From positions 1 to 64,000 of the forward strand of contig CAIQUS010000157.1 of NCBI GenBank assembly GCA_903875045.1: DNA of 64,000 bases. Direction: 5' to 3'. The translations under genes and the position numbers were made by a program. This document shows, in pieces, positions 44,592 to 54,213 of the stretch. The stretch comes from an uncultured Bacteroidales bacterium (GTDB taxonomy: Bacteria; Bacteroidota; Bacteroidia; Bacteroidales; FEN-979). Position 1 is the first letter of the stretch, and the number at the start of each line of letters is the position of its first letter. The notes under the pieces are model-generated. The model was not told the origin of the DNA, made no database searches, and saw only the letters and a list, made by a program, of their open reading frames with translations.

Positions 44592-44619
44592 TTTCAAATT
44601 TTCTTGAAAGTATTTGAAA
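44592..44619. promoter_or_regulatory. Inverted repeat upstream of operator copy B
   Basis: TTTCAAAT pairs with ATTTGAAA across 12 nt, which themselves contain TTTC/GAAA. It is AT-rich with no T-tract. It may be a weak terminator for the pseudogene or a protein site. The rest of the 44532-44952 gap is AT-rich and has no gene. Confidence 0.3.
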
Positions 44620-44643
44620 ACGCATAATAATTCTTTCTAACTT

Positions 44644-44660
44644 AGTGTCCGAATTACACT
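44644..44660. promoter_or_regulatory. Operator-like inverted repeat, copy B
   Basis: AGTGT-CCGAATT-ACACT has the same arms and 7-bp spacing as copy A and similar flanks (ATTCTTT to the left, CGTTTT to the right). It lies 241 bp upstream of the -7 box of the PUL, rather far for simple repression. Confidence 0.5.
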
Positions 44661-44900
44661 ATGCGTTTTTATTTTCACAACAGGATAATAATCTGCATGG
44701 AATTTCGAATAAATTAATCCTGTAAAAGATTAAAAAAGAGCAATATATGGGAGTTTCTGTTTTTGTTTTTTTCACCTGCTCCGAAGTAATTTTCCAGTTT
44801 GCTTGTACTGGCAAAAATCAGCAATTCACTAAAAAACAATATAAAAGGTAAAAAACGTTAATAATGGGACCTGTAATTTAATTCAGCCCCTCAAATTTCT

Positions 44901-44908
44901 TATATTTG
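44901..44908 (+). promoter_or_regulatory. -7 promoter box of the PUL
   Basis: TATATTTG matches TAnnTTTG exactly. The predicted leader to the ATG at 44953 is about 39 nt. Confidence 0.6.
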
Positions 44909-44952
44909 CCATAGATAACACAATTATTATTATTCACTTAAATTAAAAAAAA

Positions 44953-46725
44953 ATGAAAAACGTGTCAAAATTCAGTTGGGTGTTCTACCTTATGCTGATC
45001 ATCCCGCTTATTATGTCTTGCAAAAAGAAGACAACGGAACCCGATGTCATTGCAAGTTTTACCTACCTGGTTGATGCCGGTAACTTTAAAAAAGTTGCTT
45101 TTACAAACGCTTCATCTGGTTATTCTTCCCTTTCATGGAGTTTTGGTGATGCTACCTCATCAACTGAAGCCAACCCGGTGCATACCTATGCAGCCGCTGG
45201 TCAATTCACGGTTAAACTGACGGCTACTTCACCTGGTGGGGTAACAGATGCTTATTCTGTGACAATTACGATCAGTGATCCTGACGTTATGCTTACCATG
45301 CTTGTGGGGGATGTTTCGAAAACATGGAAACTACTTCGGAGCACATCAACAGGGCGGTATCCTTTGGAGGTTGGCCCTGCCGATTATTCACAAATCTGGT
45401 GGACATTTGGTGGCAATGAAGAACTTGGCAAACGTCCGTGTATGTTGAATGATGAGTGGACATTTACCCGTGCCGGCTTAAAAATGGACTTTGATGCAAA
45501 AGGCGATTATTGGGCAGAGGGTGGAGTTTTTGAACCCGGAAATAAATGTGCACTTACCTCTGATCCGATGGTTGGACCCAATGGGGAAAATCTCTCCGCA
45601 TGGGGCAATGGAAGTCATACCTTCGTTTTGTCACCTGGCACAAAAACAACCCTTTCAGTTGTGGGCCTTGGTGCATACCTTGGTTTATGCAAGGCAGCCA
45701 CCTCTGCAGAGGTCAAAGTTCCGCAGCAGTCTGTTACCTACGAAGTTATTAAACTTACTGACGGACCGGTAGATACACTTGTTGTTCAAACTGCCTATAT
45801 GACGGGTGATGTTCCACCCAAGCCGGCTTACTGGAGATTTGTACTCATGCATTATGACAATCCTGCAGATGAACCACCCATTCCGGGAAACAAACCAAAC
45901 GCTTCTTTTACAACTTCAATTTCCGGCCTGGCAGTTACCTTCACAAACACATCTACCGATGGAGATACCTATGGTTGGGATTTTGGTGATACACAAACCT
46001 CCACTGTTGCAAACCCGGTTCATACCTATGCTACCCAGGGAATTTACAATGTCACACTGACCGTCACAAACTCAAATGGCAGCAGTACTGCATCGGCCAT
46101 CGTTTTCCTCGGTGCCGACCTTGCCACCTTTACGGGAGCTCAATTGGTAGGTGCTCCATGGAAAGTACGTGCTGAAGAGAAATCAGTATTTGTAGGTCCC
46201 GGCATGGGAAAGAGTGACTGGTGGTCATTGCCCAAAAGCTTTATGATCAGTGGAGCCGGTGTTGATGACTGGACCTGCATGCCCGACGATCAATTTACCT
46301 TTGGTGCCACAGGTAATTTCTCATACAACACCATGGGCAGTGCCCGCAACGATGGATACCTTGGCGCACCCAACGGCTGTTTCAGTGATGCACAGATTGC
46401 CGGAAGCACACTCGGCTCAGGATTTGGCAGTTGTGCAACGCACACATACACCGTTGCAACCGGACCAAACCCAACCATTACTTTAACGAATGGTGCCGGG
46501 TTTGTCGCTTTTCTTGGATTCTACAAAGGATACAATGGTATAGCAAGCGGTGTTCAGGGTGGTGAAAACAATGGTACCAATCCTGCAAATTTTGGCTCCG
46601 CAACCAACACCTATCAGGTGATGGGTTATGCAAATACCGGCTCCAAAGAGTATTTGTTTGTTTCAGTTGACATTACCGGCGACCATACCGGTGGATCAGC
46701 ATGGTCAATGATTCTGGAGCGCTAA
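44953..46725 (+). CDS. PKD-domain surface glycan-binding lipoprotein
   Basis: 590 aa. The lipobox IPLIMSCKKK sets Cys23 as the lipid anchor. Two copies of a PKD-plus-beta-sandwich module follow: PKD 1 (about 32-108; SWSFGDATSS...PVHTYAAAGQFTVKLTAT) with a domain starting VGDVSKTWKLLRS, and PKD 2 (about 312-390; GWDFGDTQTS...VTLTVTN) with a domain starting VGAPWKVRAEE. The two downstream domains share W, CM-[LP]-ND/DD and GCF/KC patterns. No hydrolase motif is seen. PKD lipoproteins next to GH16 and SusCD genes occur in laminarin loci, where they bind glucan at the surface. A terminator follows, so this gene may be made in excess. Confidence 0.8.
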   Translation: MKNVSKFSWVFYLMLIIPLIMSCKKKTTEPDVIASFTYLVDAGNFKKVAFTNASSGYSSLSWSFGDATSSTEANPVHTYAAAGQFTVKLTATSPGGVTDAYSVTITISDPDVMLTMLVGDVSKTWKLLRSTSTGRYPLEVGPADYSQIWWTFGGNEELGKRPCMLNDEWTFTRAGLKMDFDAKGDYWAEGGVFEPGNKCALTSDPMVGPNGENLSAWGNGSHTFVLSPGTKTTLSVVGLGAYLGLCKAATSAEVKVPQQSVTYEVIKLTDGPVDTLVVQTAYMTGDVPPKPAYWRFVLMHYDNPADEPPIPGNKPNASFTTSISGLAVTFTNTSTDGDTYGWDFGDTQTSTVANPVHTYATQGIYNVTLTVTNSNGSSTASAIVFLGADLATFTGAQLVGAPWKVRAEEKSVFVGPGMGKSDWWSLPKSFMISGAGVDDWTCMPDDQFTFGATGNFSYNTMGSARNDGYLGAPNGCFSDAQIAGSTLGSGFGSCATHTYTVATGPNPTITLTNGAGFVAFLGFYKGYNGIASGVQGGENNGTNPANFGSATNTYQVMGYANTGSKEYLFVSVDITGDHTGGSAWSMILER

Positions 46726-46754
46726 ATTGTAATTGTCATTAGATTCCTTGACAA

Positions 46755-46797
46755 AAAACAGGAGCGGGCCGGATTTTGCCTCGCTCCTGTTTTTTTT
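46755..46797 (+). terminator. Intrinsic terminator between PKD lipoprotein and GH16 genes
   Basis: AAAACAGGAGCG (46755-46766) pairs with CGCTCCTGTTTT (46782-46793), followed by more T. A strong hairpin plus T-tract only 23 bp before the GH16 start suggests partial termination inside the locus. Confidence 0.85.
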
Positions 46798-46819
46798 ATA
46801 AAAATTAAAGTATTAACCC

Positions 46820-47884
46820 ATGAAATCGCTGATAGTAATTGTGTTGATCTGTTTGGTGCAGAGTAGCTTTGCCCAGGTGGAAACGCTCGTTTGGAGCGAT
46901 GAATTCAATGGCACAGGTGTTCCGGACCCGGCAAACTGGGGATACGATTTAGGAAGTGGCGGCTGGGGAAACAACGAGGTTCAAACCTACACCAATTCAA
47001 GCCAGAACGCCAGACAGGAAAACGGCTTCCTCATCATCGAAGCGCTGAAACAGGGATATACCTGGACGTCAGCCAGGATCCTGACCAATAACAAACACGA
47101 ATTCAAGTACGGCAGGATCGTTTTTCGTGCCAAAATGCCGGTTGGCAGCGGAACCTGGCCCGCCTTGTGGTTGCTGGGAGAAAACTTTGCCTCAAAAGGC
47201 TGGCCCGGTTGCGGTGAAATTGATGTATTGGAACATGTTGGCAAAGACCCGGGATGGGTGCAATGTGCTACTCATACTCCTTCGAGCTACGGCGGTGGTT
47301 CGATCAATTTCAAGAAAAAATTCATCAGTACCGCCAATAGCGAATTTCATACCTACCAGCTGAACTGGACTTATGAAAAGCTTGAATTCAGCATCGACAG
47401 TGTGCTGATTTATACTTATCGTCCGGCAACAAGAAACACAGCCACCTGGCCATTCGACAAGCCTTTTTTCCTGATTATGAACCTCGCCATGGGCGGAAAT
47501 ATGGGAAGTGACCCGCAGTATGAAACCGGCGGGCAGAAAAATGGCATCGACCCTGCCCTGAATTCAGCACGATTGGAAGTGGATTATGTAAAGGTGTATC
47601 AATATCCTGCTGCAATTGATGACCCTTCAGGAGGTAAAAACAATCTCAGTTCGCAGCAACCATTTTTATACCCCAATCCGAGTGAAGGCGTTGTCCGTGT
47701 GACTGTTCCTGAGGGAACTTCAGGCACAGGCATCGTTTACAATTTGTATGGGAAAAAGGTCTTCGATTTTTTTATCAATGGCTCAACAGCAGAAATCAAC
47801 CTGACAACCCTTCCAGGGGGGCTGTATTTCATCTCCCTGCAAGCGGAAGGTAAAACATATAACAATAAACTGATTATTAAATAG
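46820..47884 (+). CDS. GH16 endo-beta-glucanase (laminarinase) with T9SS domain
   Basis: 354 aa with a signal peptide (MKSLIVIVLICLVQSSFAQ). The GH16 domain (about 20-265) has the catalytic signature GEIDVLEHVG: Glu133 nucleophile, Asp135 helper, Glu138 acid/base. The extra residue in E-x-D-x-x-E marks the laminarinase-type group acting on beta-1,3 or mixed beta-1,3/1,4 glucans. The C-terminal type A sorting domain (FLYPNPSEGVVRV to NKLIIK) indicates T9SS export. It starts a run of close genes with susC (17 bp) and susD (11 bp). A second GH16 gene at 58972 lacks the sorting domain and is a lipoprotein. Confidence 0.93.
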   Translation: MKSLIVIVLICLVQSSFAQVETLVWSDEFNGTGVPDPANWGYDLGSGGWGNNEVQTYTNSSQNARQENGFLIIEALKQGYTWTSARILTNNKHEFKYGRIVFRAKMPVGSGTWPALWLLGENFASKGWPGCGEIDVLEHVGKDPGWVQCATHTPSSYGGGSINFKKKFISTANSEFHTYQLNWTYEKLEFSIDSVLIYTYRPATRNTATWPFDKPFFLIMNLAMGGNMGSDPQYETGGQKNGIDPALNSARLEVDYVKVYQYPAAIDDPSGGKNNLSSQQPFLYPNPSEGVVRVTVPEGTSGTGIVYNLYGKKVFDFFINGSTAEINLTTLPGGLYFISLQAEGKTYNNKLIIK

Positions 47885-47901
47885 TCCATAAAACGCAGAT
47901 T

Positions 47902-50829
47902 ATGATTCGATTATTTACGCTATTTCTTTTATCCGTTGTTTCGTTCTCCACTTTTGCCCAGGGCAGATTGATCACCGGCAAAGTAACGGATGCCGACGGT
48001 CTCGGGCTTCCCGGCGTGACCATTCAAGTTACCGGCACCTCCTCCGGAACGGTTACGGATGTGAATGGAAACTACCAGATATCCATTGATAAGGGAATAT
48101 TAAAATTCAGTTATGTGGGTTATATTGCCCAGGAATTCAAATTGGAAAATCAGACAGTCATTAATGTTGTATTGCAGGAGAGTGTAAGTACATTGAATGA
48201 GATCGTTGTAATCGGTTATGGTACCCAGATGAAAAAGGACATTACCACAGCGGTTTCCATGGTTGACCAAAAAGATATTGAAGACAGACCGATTGTCTCT
48301 GCCGCACAGGCTTTGCAGGGCAAGGCAGCCGGTGTTCAGGTTATGCAACCCTCTGGAAAACCCGGCTCTGACCTTTCTGTCCATGTTCGCGGAACCACTT
48401 CGCTTGTAGCAGGAAACGAACCCCTCTATGTGGTAGACGGAGTCCCCACCACTGATATCCGCGGGCTCAATCCATCAGACATCGCTTCAATGAGCGTGTT
48501 AAAAGATGCCTCTTCGGCAGCCATTTACGGAGCCAGGGCAGCCAATGGCGTGGTAACCATCACCACTTTCCGTGGAAAAGAAAATACACCAACTATTAAA
48601 TTCAACAGCTATTTTGGTATGTCATGGCTTAGGAAAACGATAGCAGTGCTAAATACAAAGCAATATCGGACACTCAAAGATGAAATGGATCCCGGTTCAC
48701 TGGATCCAACCTGGACCGGTTACACCGACTGGAGTGCTGAAACTTTCGGTACCGGCTACAACCAGTCGTATCAGTTATCTGCCTCCGGTGGAGGAGAAAA
48801 AACCCAGTATTTTGCCTCTATCGGTGTGTTAAGTGACGCAGGGATCGTGAAACCGGCCCAGTTCAACCGCTATTCATTCAGGCTGAACCTTGATAATGAA
48901 CTGAGATCGTGGTTGAAAATCGGAACCAACCTGAACCTGGTTTATTCGACAACCAAAGACACCCCCGACAATGCCAGTTCAGGCCGTGGAGGGGTGATCA
49001 TGAGCGCCCTCAACACCCCACCATTTTTGAGTATTTACAGTAAAACAAACCCGAATCAGTTTGATCCCAACCCTTTCCAGCCCTCCTGGGAAAATCCGGT
49101 GGCCTATATGCAGGGCCCTGATCAGAAAGCGGTTGATTTCAGGGTTTTCGGAAGCCTGAATGCAACAGCCACCATTATTAAAGGCCTTACTTTTAAAACC
49201 AACTTCGGGCTCGATTTTGCAAACCATCAGTGGGATTATTATCTCGATCCGTTCCGTACCAACTATGGCCGTGATCAACACGGGATCGGGCGTTCAGACA
49301 AATATAACAACCTCACCTGGCTGTGGGAAAACACCCTCAATTATGATAAAACCTGGGGCAAACATAAAGTTTCAGCATTGGCAGGTGCCAGTATCCAGAA
49401 AAATACCCGCAATGATTCATACATCTCCGGTCACGATTTTCCTGCAGATGTTTCGGTAACAACCATCAATGCCGCCAACACGGTTACCGCATCAACAGAT
49501 ATCCAGGAGTGGGCGCTGGCCTCTTTTTTTGGCCGGGCTACTTATGATTATAACAGCAAATATTATCTGACTGTCAGCATACGCCATGATGGCTCATCCA
49601 AACTGGCAAATCCATGGGGAACTATGCCCTCTTTCTCAGCAGGCTGGAGAATTTCCGGTGAACCTTTCTGGAAGAAAATTACCGTGATCAACGACCTTAA
49701 AATCCGTGGCGGATGGGGTGTAAACGGCAACCAGGAAGGCATACCCAATTATGCCCGTTTCGGACTTTTTTCTTACTATCCGCGTGCGGCTACCAATCCG
49801 CTTTCCGGTCCCATGGTTGTTCAGACAACTTATGGAAACCCCGATCTCCGGTGGGAAACAACCAATCAAACCAATGTCGGGATTGATCTGTCGATGTTTA
49901 ACTCAAGGATTACCCTGAATGTGGATGCCTACTATAAACTCACACATGATGTTATTTTGCCGGTTCAGCTTCCAGCATCCAGTCCTATCACTTATATCAT
50001 GACCAATTCCGGAAAAATTGAAAACAGGGGAATTGAGTTCAACCTGAATACAGTGAACATTGCAAAGAAACTGAGATGGGATACTGATTTCAATATGTCT
50101 TTCAACCGTAACAAAGTGTTGGAACTGCTTTTCCCCGGGCCTTATGCTTTTGGCCATATTTACAGCAACAACCAGGATGTATCTATTGTGAACGTTGGGT
50201 TGCCCCTCGGAACATTTTATGGCTATGTGGCAGAAGGTGTTGACCCGGCAACCGGGATGATGAAATATGCTGACCTGAATCACAATGGGTACCGCGATGG
50301 TGGCGACCGCACGGTGATCGGCCATGGTCAGCCGAAATACACCTTTGGCATCACCAATACGTTTAGCTACTGGCGGTTTGATTTGTCGGTGTTTTTCCAG
50401 GGGAGCTACGGAAATGATATTTTCAACGCAACCCGGATCGATCTTGAAGGGATGTTCGATTCAAAAAATCAGTCGGTTGTTGTGCTGAACCGCTGGACCC
50501 CGACAAACACACATACCGATATCCCGAAAGCAAGCAAAGATGTGATCGACAATGTGCTGAATTCTACACGCTTCATAGAGGACGGGTCGTATGTCAGGTT
50601 AAAATCGATCACGCTTTCCTACAAAATCATCGAAAACACCAAAAAGCTTAAAGGTGTTCCCAAATTATCCGTTTTTGTCACAGGTCAGAACCTGCTTACT
50701 TTTACAAAGTACACCGGATTCGATCCTGAAGTAAATGCCTACGGCAGCAGTGCTACGGAAGTGGGAATTGACTATGGTACTTATCCGCAGGCACTGACGT
50801 TGATTGCAGGGATAAATGTTGAATTTTAA
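47902..50829 (+). CDS. SusC/RagA TonB-dependent glycan transporter, pair 1
   Basis: 975 aa. The signal peptide ends at about residue 19 (FSTFAQ). A carboxypeptidase-regulatory-like beta-sandwich (about 22-98, GKVTDADGLGLPGVTIQV) precedes a TonB-box-like VVIGYGTQ, the plug domain (about 110-225, with YVVDGVP and VLKDASSAAIYGARAANGVV), and a 22-strand barrel to the C-terminal strand. It imports oligosaccharides across the outer membrane, with the SusD partner as lid. There is no STN signalling domain, so it does not itself drive an anti-sigma factor. Confidence 0.95.
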   Translation: MIRLFTLFLLSVVSFSTFAQGRLITGKVTDADGLGLPGVTIQVTGTSSGTVTDVNGNYQISIDKGILKFSYVGYIAQEFKLENQTVINVVLQESVSTLNEIVVIGYGTQMKKDITTAVSMVDQKDIEDRPIVSAAQALQGKAAGVQVMQPSGKPGSDLSVHVRGTTSLVAGNEPLYVVDGVPTTDIRGLNPSDIASMSVLKDASSAAIYGARAANGVVTITTFRGKENTPTIKFNSYFGMSWLRKTIAVLNTKQYRTLKDEMDPGSLDPTWTGYTDWSAETFGTGYNQSYQLSASGGGEKTQYFASIGVLSDAGIVKPAQFNRYSFRLNLDNELRSWLKIGTNLNLVYSTTKDTPDNASSGRGGVIMSALNTPPFLSIYSKTNPNQFDPNPFQPSWENPVAYMQGPDQKAVDFRVFGSLNATATIIKGLTFKTNFGLDFANHQWDYYLDPFRTNYGRDQHGIGRSDKYNNLTWLWENTLNYDKTWGKHKVSALAGASIQKNTRNDSYISGHDFPADVSVTTINAANTVTASTDIQEWALASFFGRATYDYNSKYYLTVSIRHDGSSKLANPWGTMPSFSAGWRISGEPFWKKITVINDLKIRGGWGVNGNQEGIPNYARFGLFSYYPRAATNPLSGPMVVQTTYGNPDLRWETTNQTNVGIDLSMFNSRITLNVDAYYKLTHDVILPVQLPASSPITYIMTNSGKIENRGIEFNLNTVNIAKKLRWDTDFNMSFNRNKVLELLFPGPYAFGHIYSNNQDVSIVNVGLPLGTFYGYVAEGVDPATGMMKYADLNHNGYRDGGDRTVIGHGQPKYTFGITNTFSYWRFDLSVFFQGSYGNDIFNATRIDLEGMFDSKNQSVVVLNRWTPTNTHTDIPKASKDVIDNVLNSTRFIEDGSYVRLKSITLSYKIIENTKKLKGVPKLSVFVTGQNLLTFTKYTGFDPEVNAYGSSATEVGIDYGTYPQALTLIAGINVEF

Positions 50830-50840
50830 TTTTTGAACCC

Positions 50841-52307
50841 ATGAGAAAAATATTTATTATTTCCGTTTTCACCCTTGCTGTTTTCACTTTTCAGTCATGT
50901 TCGAAATTTCTGGATATCAAACCTGTGTCGTATGGCATTGCGGTTGAGAACAGCAGTTCCGATTCTGTGTTGTATAAATCCGCAGAGCAGGTTGAGGCTG
51001 CCCTGGGCGGCGCTTATGGTGATTTTAAAAACGAATATTTTCAATTCGATTATTTTGTAAACGGCGATGCCCAGGCCGATGACGCTTATGCAGGGGCTGA
51101 CAATCCGGCCAACTTTCAGATTGATGATTTCAAACTTGACGCAACCAATTCAAATGTAAGCCGCGACTGGGGCTACCTTTATTCAGCCATTGGTAAAACC
51201 AATTCCATCATCAACAATGTAAACTCCTGTCCCGATCCCGCCCTTGCGCCGGAACGTAAAACCGAGATCATTGCGGAAGCCTCATTTATCAGGGCATTCA
51301 TGTATTTTCAACTGGTACAGCTTTGGGGTGATGTTCCATTGCAATTGAAGGAGGTGAAGACAATCAGTGCAAGCAATTTAGCGGAAATATATCCGCTGCT
51401 TTACCCGCCCAGAGCTGCAAAGTCAGCGATATACAAGCAAATCATTGCTGATCTTGAAACAGCCCTGGCCGGAGTACCTGTTAGTGCGATTAACAAAGGA
51501 TATGTCACCAGAGGAGCTGTAAATTCAATGCTTGGATATGTTTATGCCACACAGGAACCGCACGACTGGATCAAAGTTTCGCAATATTGTGATGCGGTGA
51601 TTGCCGGAGGCTACAGTCTTATGCCAAACTACAACGACTTGTGGAATAATCAAAATAAGAATTGTGCCGAATCGATTTTTGAGATCAATTATACCGGTGG
51701 AGCAACCGATGGTAACTGGGGAACAAAAATGTTCAGAGGGTTGGATTGGAAAAAATTTAATATTCCATCCAACGACATTGTAAAGGCCTTTGATGATGAA
51801 AAGGATACCGTAAGAAAGAATGCTTCCATTATTTTCCTTGACGTAACCGGAAAATGGTCAGATCAAAACTGGCCTCAGAAAAATTATCCTTTTGTAAATA
51901 AGTACCGGAATTTTAATGAAGGAAGCGATCAGGACTATATTTTTATCCGCCTGGCAGATATCCTCCTGCTGAAAGCAGAGGCGTTGAATGAGCAAAACGA
52001 TCTGGTCGGCGCTGCCGCCCTGGTTAACCAGGTGCGGCACAGGGCCTTGCTACAGGACACCCCTGCTTCTTCGCAGGAAGCAATGCGGCTTGCCATTGAG
52101 AAGGAGAGAAGGTTGGAGCTTGCGTATGAGGCCCACCGCTGGTTTGATCTGAAACGCACAGGCAGGGCTATTGAAGTGATGAACAATGCCATCGGGCCGG
52201 ATGGGCAGAAAATAGGATACAAGCTTACTGTAAACAAATCGGTTTGGCCGATTCCCCAGGCAGAGTTGGATAAGAATAAACAATTGGTGCAAAATCCGGG
52301 ATACTAA
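50841..52307 (+). CDS. SusD/RagB glycan-binding lipoprotein, pair 1
   Basis: 488 aa surface lipoprotein (lipobox FTFQSCSKF). It has the TPR-rich SusD fold: SKFLDIKPVS near the N-terminus, an AEASFIRAFMYFQLVQLWGD helix and the C-terminal EKERRLELAYEAHRWFDLKRTG block ending QLVQNPGY. It binds oligosaccharides and hinges over its SusC partner, encoded 11 bp upstream. A 339-bp REP-like region follows before the GH30 gene. Confidence 0.95.
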   Translation: MRKIFIISVFTLAVFTFQSCSKFLDIKPVSYGIAVENSSSDSVLYKSAEQVEAALGGAYGDFKNEYFQFDYFVNGDAQADDAYAGADNPANFQIDDFKLDATNSNVSRDWGYLYSAIGKTNSIINNVNSCPDPALAPERKTEIIAEASFIRAFMYFQLVQLWGDVPLQLKEVKTISASNLAEIYPLLYPPRAAKSAIYKQIIADLETALAGVPVSAINKGYVTRGAVNSMLGYVYATQEPHDWIKVSQYCDAVIAGGYSLMPNYNDLWNNQNKNCAESIFEINYTGGATDGNWGTKMFRGLDWKKFNIPSNDIVKAFDDEKDTVRKNASIIFLDVTGKWSDQNWPQKNYPFVNKYRNFNEGSDQDYIFIRLADILLLKAEALNEQNDLVGAAALVNQVRHRALLQDTPASSQEAMRLAIEKERRLELAYEAHRWFDLKRTGRAIEVMNNAIGPDGQKIGYKLTVNKSVWPIPQAELDKNKQLVQNPGY

Positions 52308-52350
52308 TAATAGGCCGATTAATCAGACTTTATCAAATTGGGACGTTGGA

Positions 52351-52592
52351 ATGAAATATTTCACCCCTTCGGGGTTAATTGAATTGAAGAACCTGTTTAT
52401 GCTACAATAATTTCAGCCCTTCGGGCTTTCTATGAAGAAACATATTTTTCTGTGAATCAGGAAATGCAATCATGAAAAGGACAGGCTTGCATTATGAAAA
52501 ATGTTGGTTTTACCATAATCCCGAAGGGATGACAGGATTTTAGCATAATGCAGGATTGATTTTTTCAGAATCCCGAAGGGATGATATGATTT
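52351..52592. repeat. Four REP-like CCCTTCGGG hairpins in two orientations
   Basis: TCACCCCTTCGGGGTTAAT (about 52361) and TTTCAGCCCTTCGGGCTTTC (52411-52430) are on the plus strand. CATAATCCCGAAGGGATGAC (about 52514) and AGAATCCCGAAGGGATGATA (about 52567) are inverted. The pairs face each other and could form a large stem. They lie in the 52308-52646 gap inside the PUL, after susD, where they may stabilise the upstream mRNA or reduce read-through. No gene is seen in this gap. Confidence 0.75.
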
Positions 52593-52646
52593 ATTATTAA
52601 TTCGGGAACAGTATTTATTTTTATTTGACAAAACAGCATTCAGAAC

Positions 52647-54128
52647 ATGCACCAAAAATTCTTTCTGACGAGTATCGGTTACTTCGGTAAAACGCTGACC
52701 CTTCTCACTTGTCTTCTTGTGATGAGCTGTAAAGCCAAAGAAGGCCCTGCTGCACCTGACCCGCCGCCTTCGGATGTGACAGGTACCGCTCAATTGTGGC
52801 TTACAAAAGGAGATAAATCGAAGCTGTTAAGCAGGGAGGCTGATCTTTCAATCAAAAAAGTCGCTTCCGGCTCTTTCCCGGTAGTTACCATTGATACTGC
52901 TACGCAGCTTCAATCTGTCGAAGGCTTTGGGGCAGCGCTAACCGGTTCCTCGGCATGGCTGTTACACAATAAAATGAGTGATGGTGCACGGCAAACCTTA
53001 CTCCGGCAGTTATTTGATACGGTTAACGGCGCCGGAATTTCCTATTTACGCCTGACCATTGGCGCCTCGGACTTCTCTTTGTCTGATTTTACCTATAACG
53101 ACTTACCCTCAGGTCAGACCGATTTTACCCTGCAGCATTTCTCACTGTCCAGGGATACCTCAGAGGTGATCCCCATCCTGAAAGAGATCCTTCATTTGTC
53201 GCCAGCCATCAAATTAATGGGTTCGCCGTGGAGTCCCCCTGCCTGGATGAAAACCAATAACAGCATGAAGGGTGGAAAATTGAGAACGGATTGTTATGAT
53301 GTATATGCCGCTTATTTTATTAAGTACATACAGGCTATGAAAAGCCATGGTATTACCATCTCATCCATCACACCGCAAAATGAGCCGCTGTATGCCACTG
53401 CAAATTATCCCTGCATGGGGATGCAGCCCGGTGAGCAGTTGACATTCATTAAAGACCATCTCGGTCCAAAATTCCAATCTGAGGGTATCAGTACAAAAAT
53501 AATTATTTATGACCACAATTGGGACAATACCAATTATGCGATCTCCATACTCAACGATCCTGATGCGAAAAGGTATATTGCCGGGTCCGCATTTCACGCT
53601 TATGCCGGCGATGTTTCGGCCATGAGTTCAGTTCATAGCGCCCACCCTGACAAGGCATTGTATTTTACCGAAATTTCCGGAGGCGCCTGGGCCACTGATT
53701 TTGGTGGCAACCTGATGTGGAACATGAAAAATATCTTCATCGGAACAATGCTGAACTGGTCGGGGACAGCCATGCTCTGGAACCTTGCGTTGGATCAAAA
53801 TTATGGTCCTCAGAACAATGGATGCAACAATTGCCGCGGGGTGGTTACGGTTAACCAGACCAATGGCCAGGTAACCTTGAACGAAGAGTATTATTCGATT
53901 GCTCATTTTTCAAAATTTGTAAGACCCGGAGCAGTCAGAATTGCATCTGGTTTTACATCGGGCCTGACCGGGGTCGGGGTTGTTGCATTTTTAAATCCGA
54001 ATGGGTCAAAGGCAATGATCGCCTGCAATTATGGATCTTCCTTAACCACCTTTACTGTGAAACAGGGGGGAAAGAATTTTTCGTGTTCTGTTCCGGCACA
54101 ATCGGTCGTTTCTGTTGTATGGAAATAG
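52647..54128 (+). CDS. GH30 beta-glucanase lipoprotein (first)
   Basis: 493 aa. The signal peptide with lipobox LLVMSCKAK (Cys28) makes it a probable surface lipoprotein. The GH30 TIM barrel with side beta domain spans about 70-490. The acid/base is Glu246 in ITPQNEPLYA and the nucleophile is Glu342 in YFTEISGG. SPWSPPAWMKTN is a family hallmark. In beta-glucan loci GH30 enzymes commonly act as endo-beta-1,6-glucanases, removing laminarin side links, or as beta-glucosidases. The lipoprotein anchor favours an endo enzyme at the surface (inference). It lies between the two SusCD pairs. Confidence 0.92.
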   Translation: MHQKFFLTSIGYFGKTLTLLTCLLVMSCKAKEGPAAPDPPPSDVTGTAQLWLTKGDKSKLLSREADLSIKKVASGSFPVVTIDTATQLQSVEGFGAALTGSSAWLLHNKMSDGARQTLLRQLFDTVNGAGISYLRLTIGASDFSLSDFTYNDLPSGQTDFTLQHFSLSRDTSEVIPILKEILHLSPAIKLMGSPWSPPAWMKTNNSMKGGKLRTDCYDVYAAYFIKYIQAMKSHGITISSITPQNEPLYATANYPCMGMQPGEQLTFIKDHLGPKFQSEGISTKIIIYDHNWDNTNYAISILNDPDAKRYIAGSAFHAYAGDVSAMSSVHSAHPDKALYFTEISGGAWATDFGGNLMWNMKNIFIGTMLNWSGTAMLWNLALDQNYGPQNNGCNNCRGVVTVNQTNGQVTLNEEYYSIAHFSKFVRPGAVRIASGFTSGLTGVGVVAFLNPNGSKAMIACNYGSSLTTFTVKQGGKNFSCSVPAQSVVSVVWK

Positions 54129-54213
54129 AGTCAGGAACAAAATGATGCAAAGAAACATTTAAACCACTTCATTATCACCTATTATAAACCATTATCAAAA
54201 TACCACTAAAACC

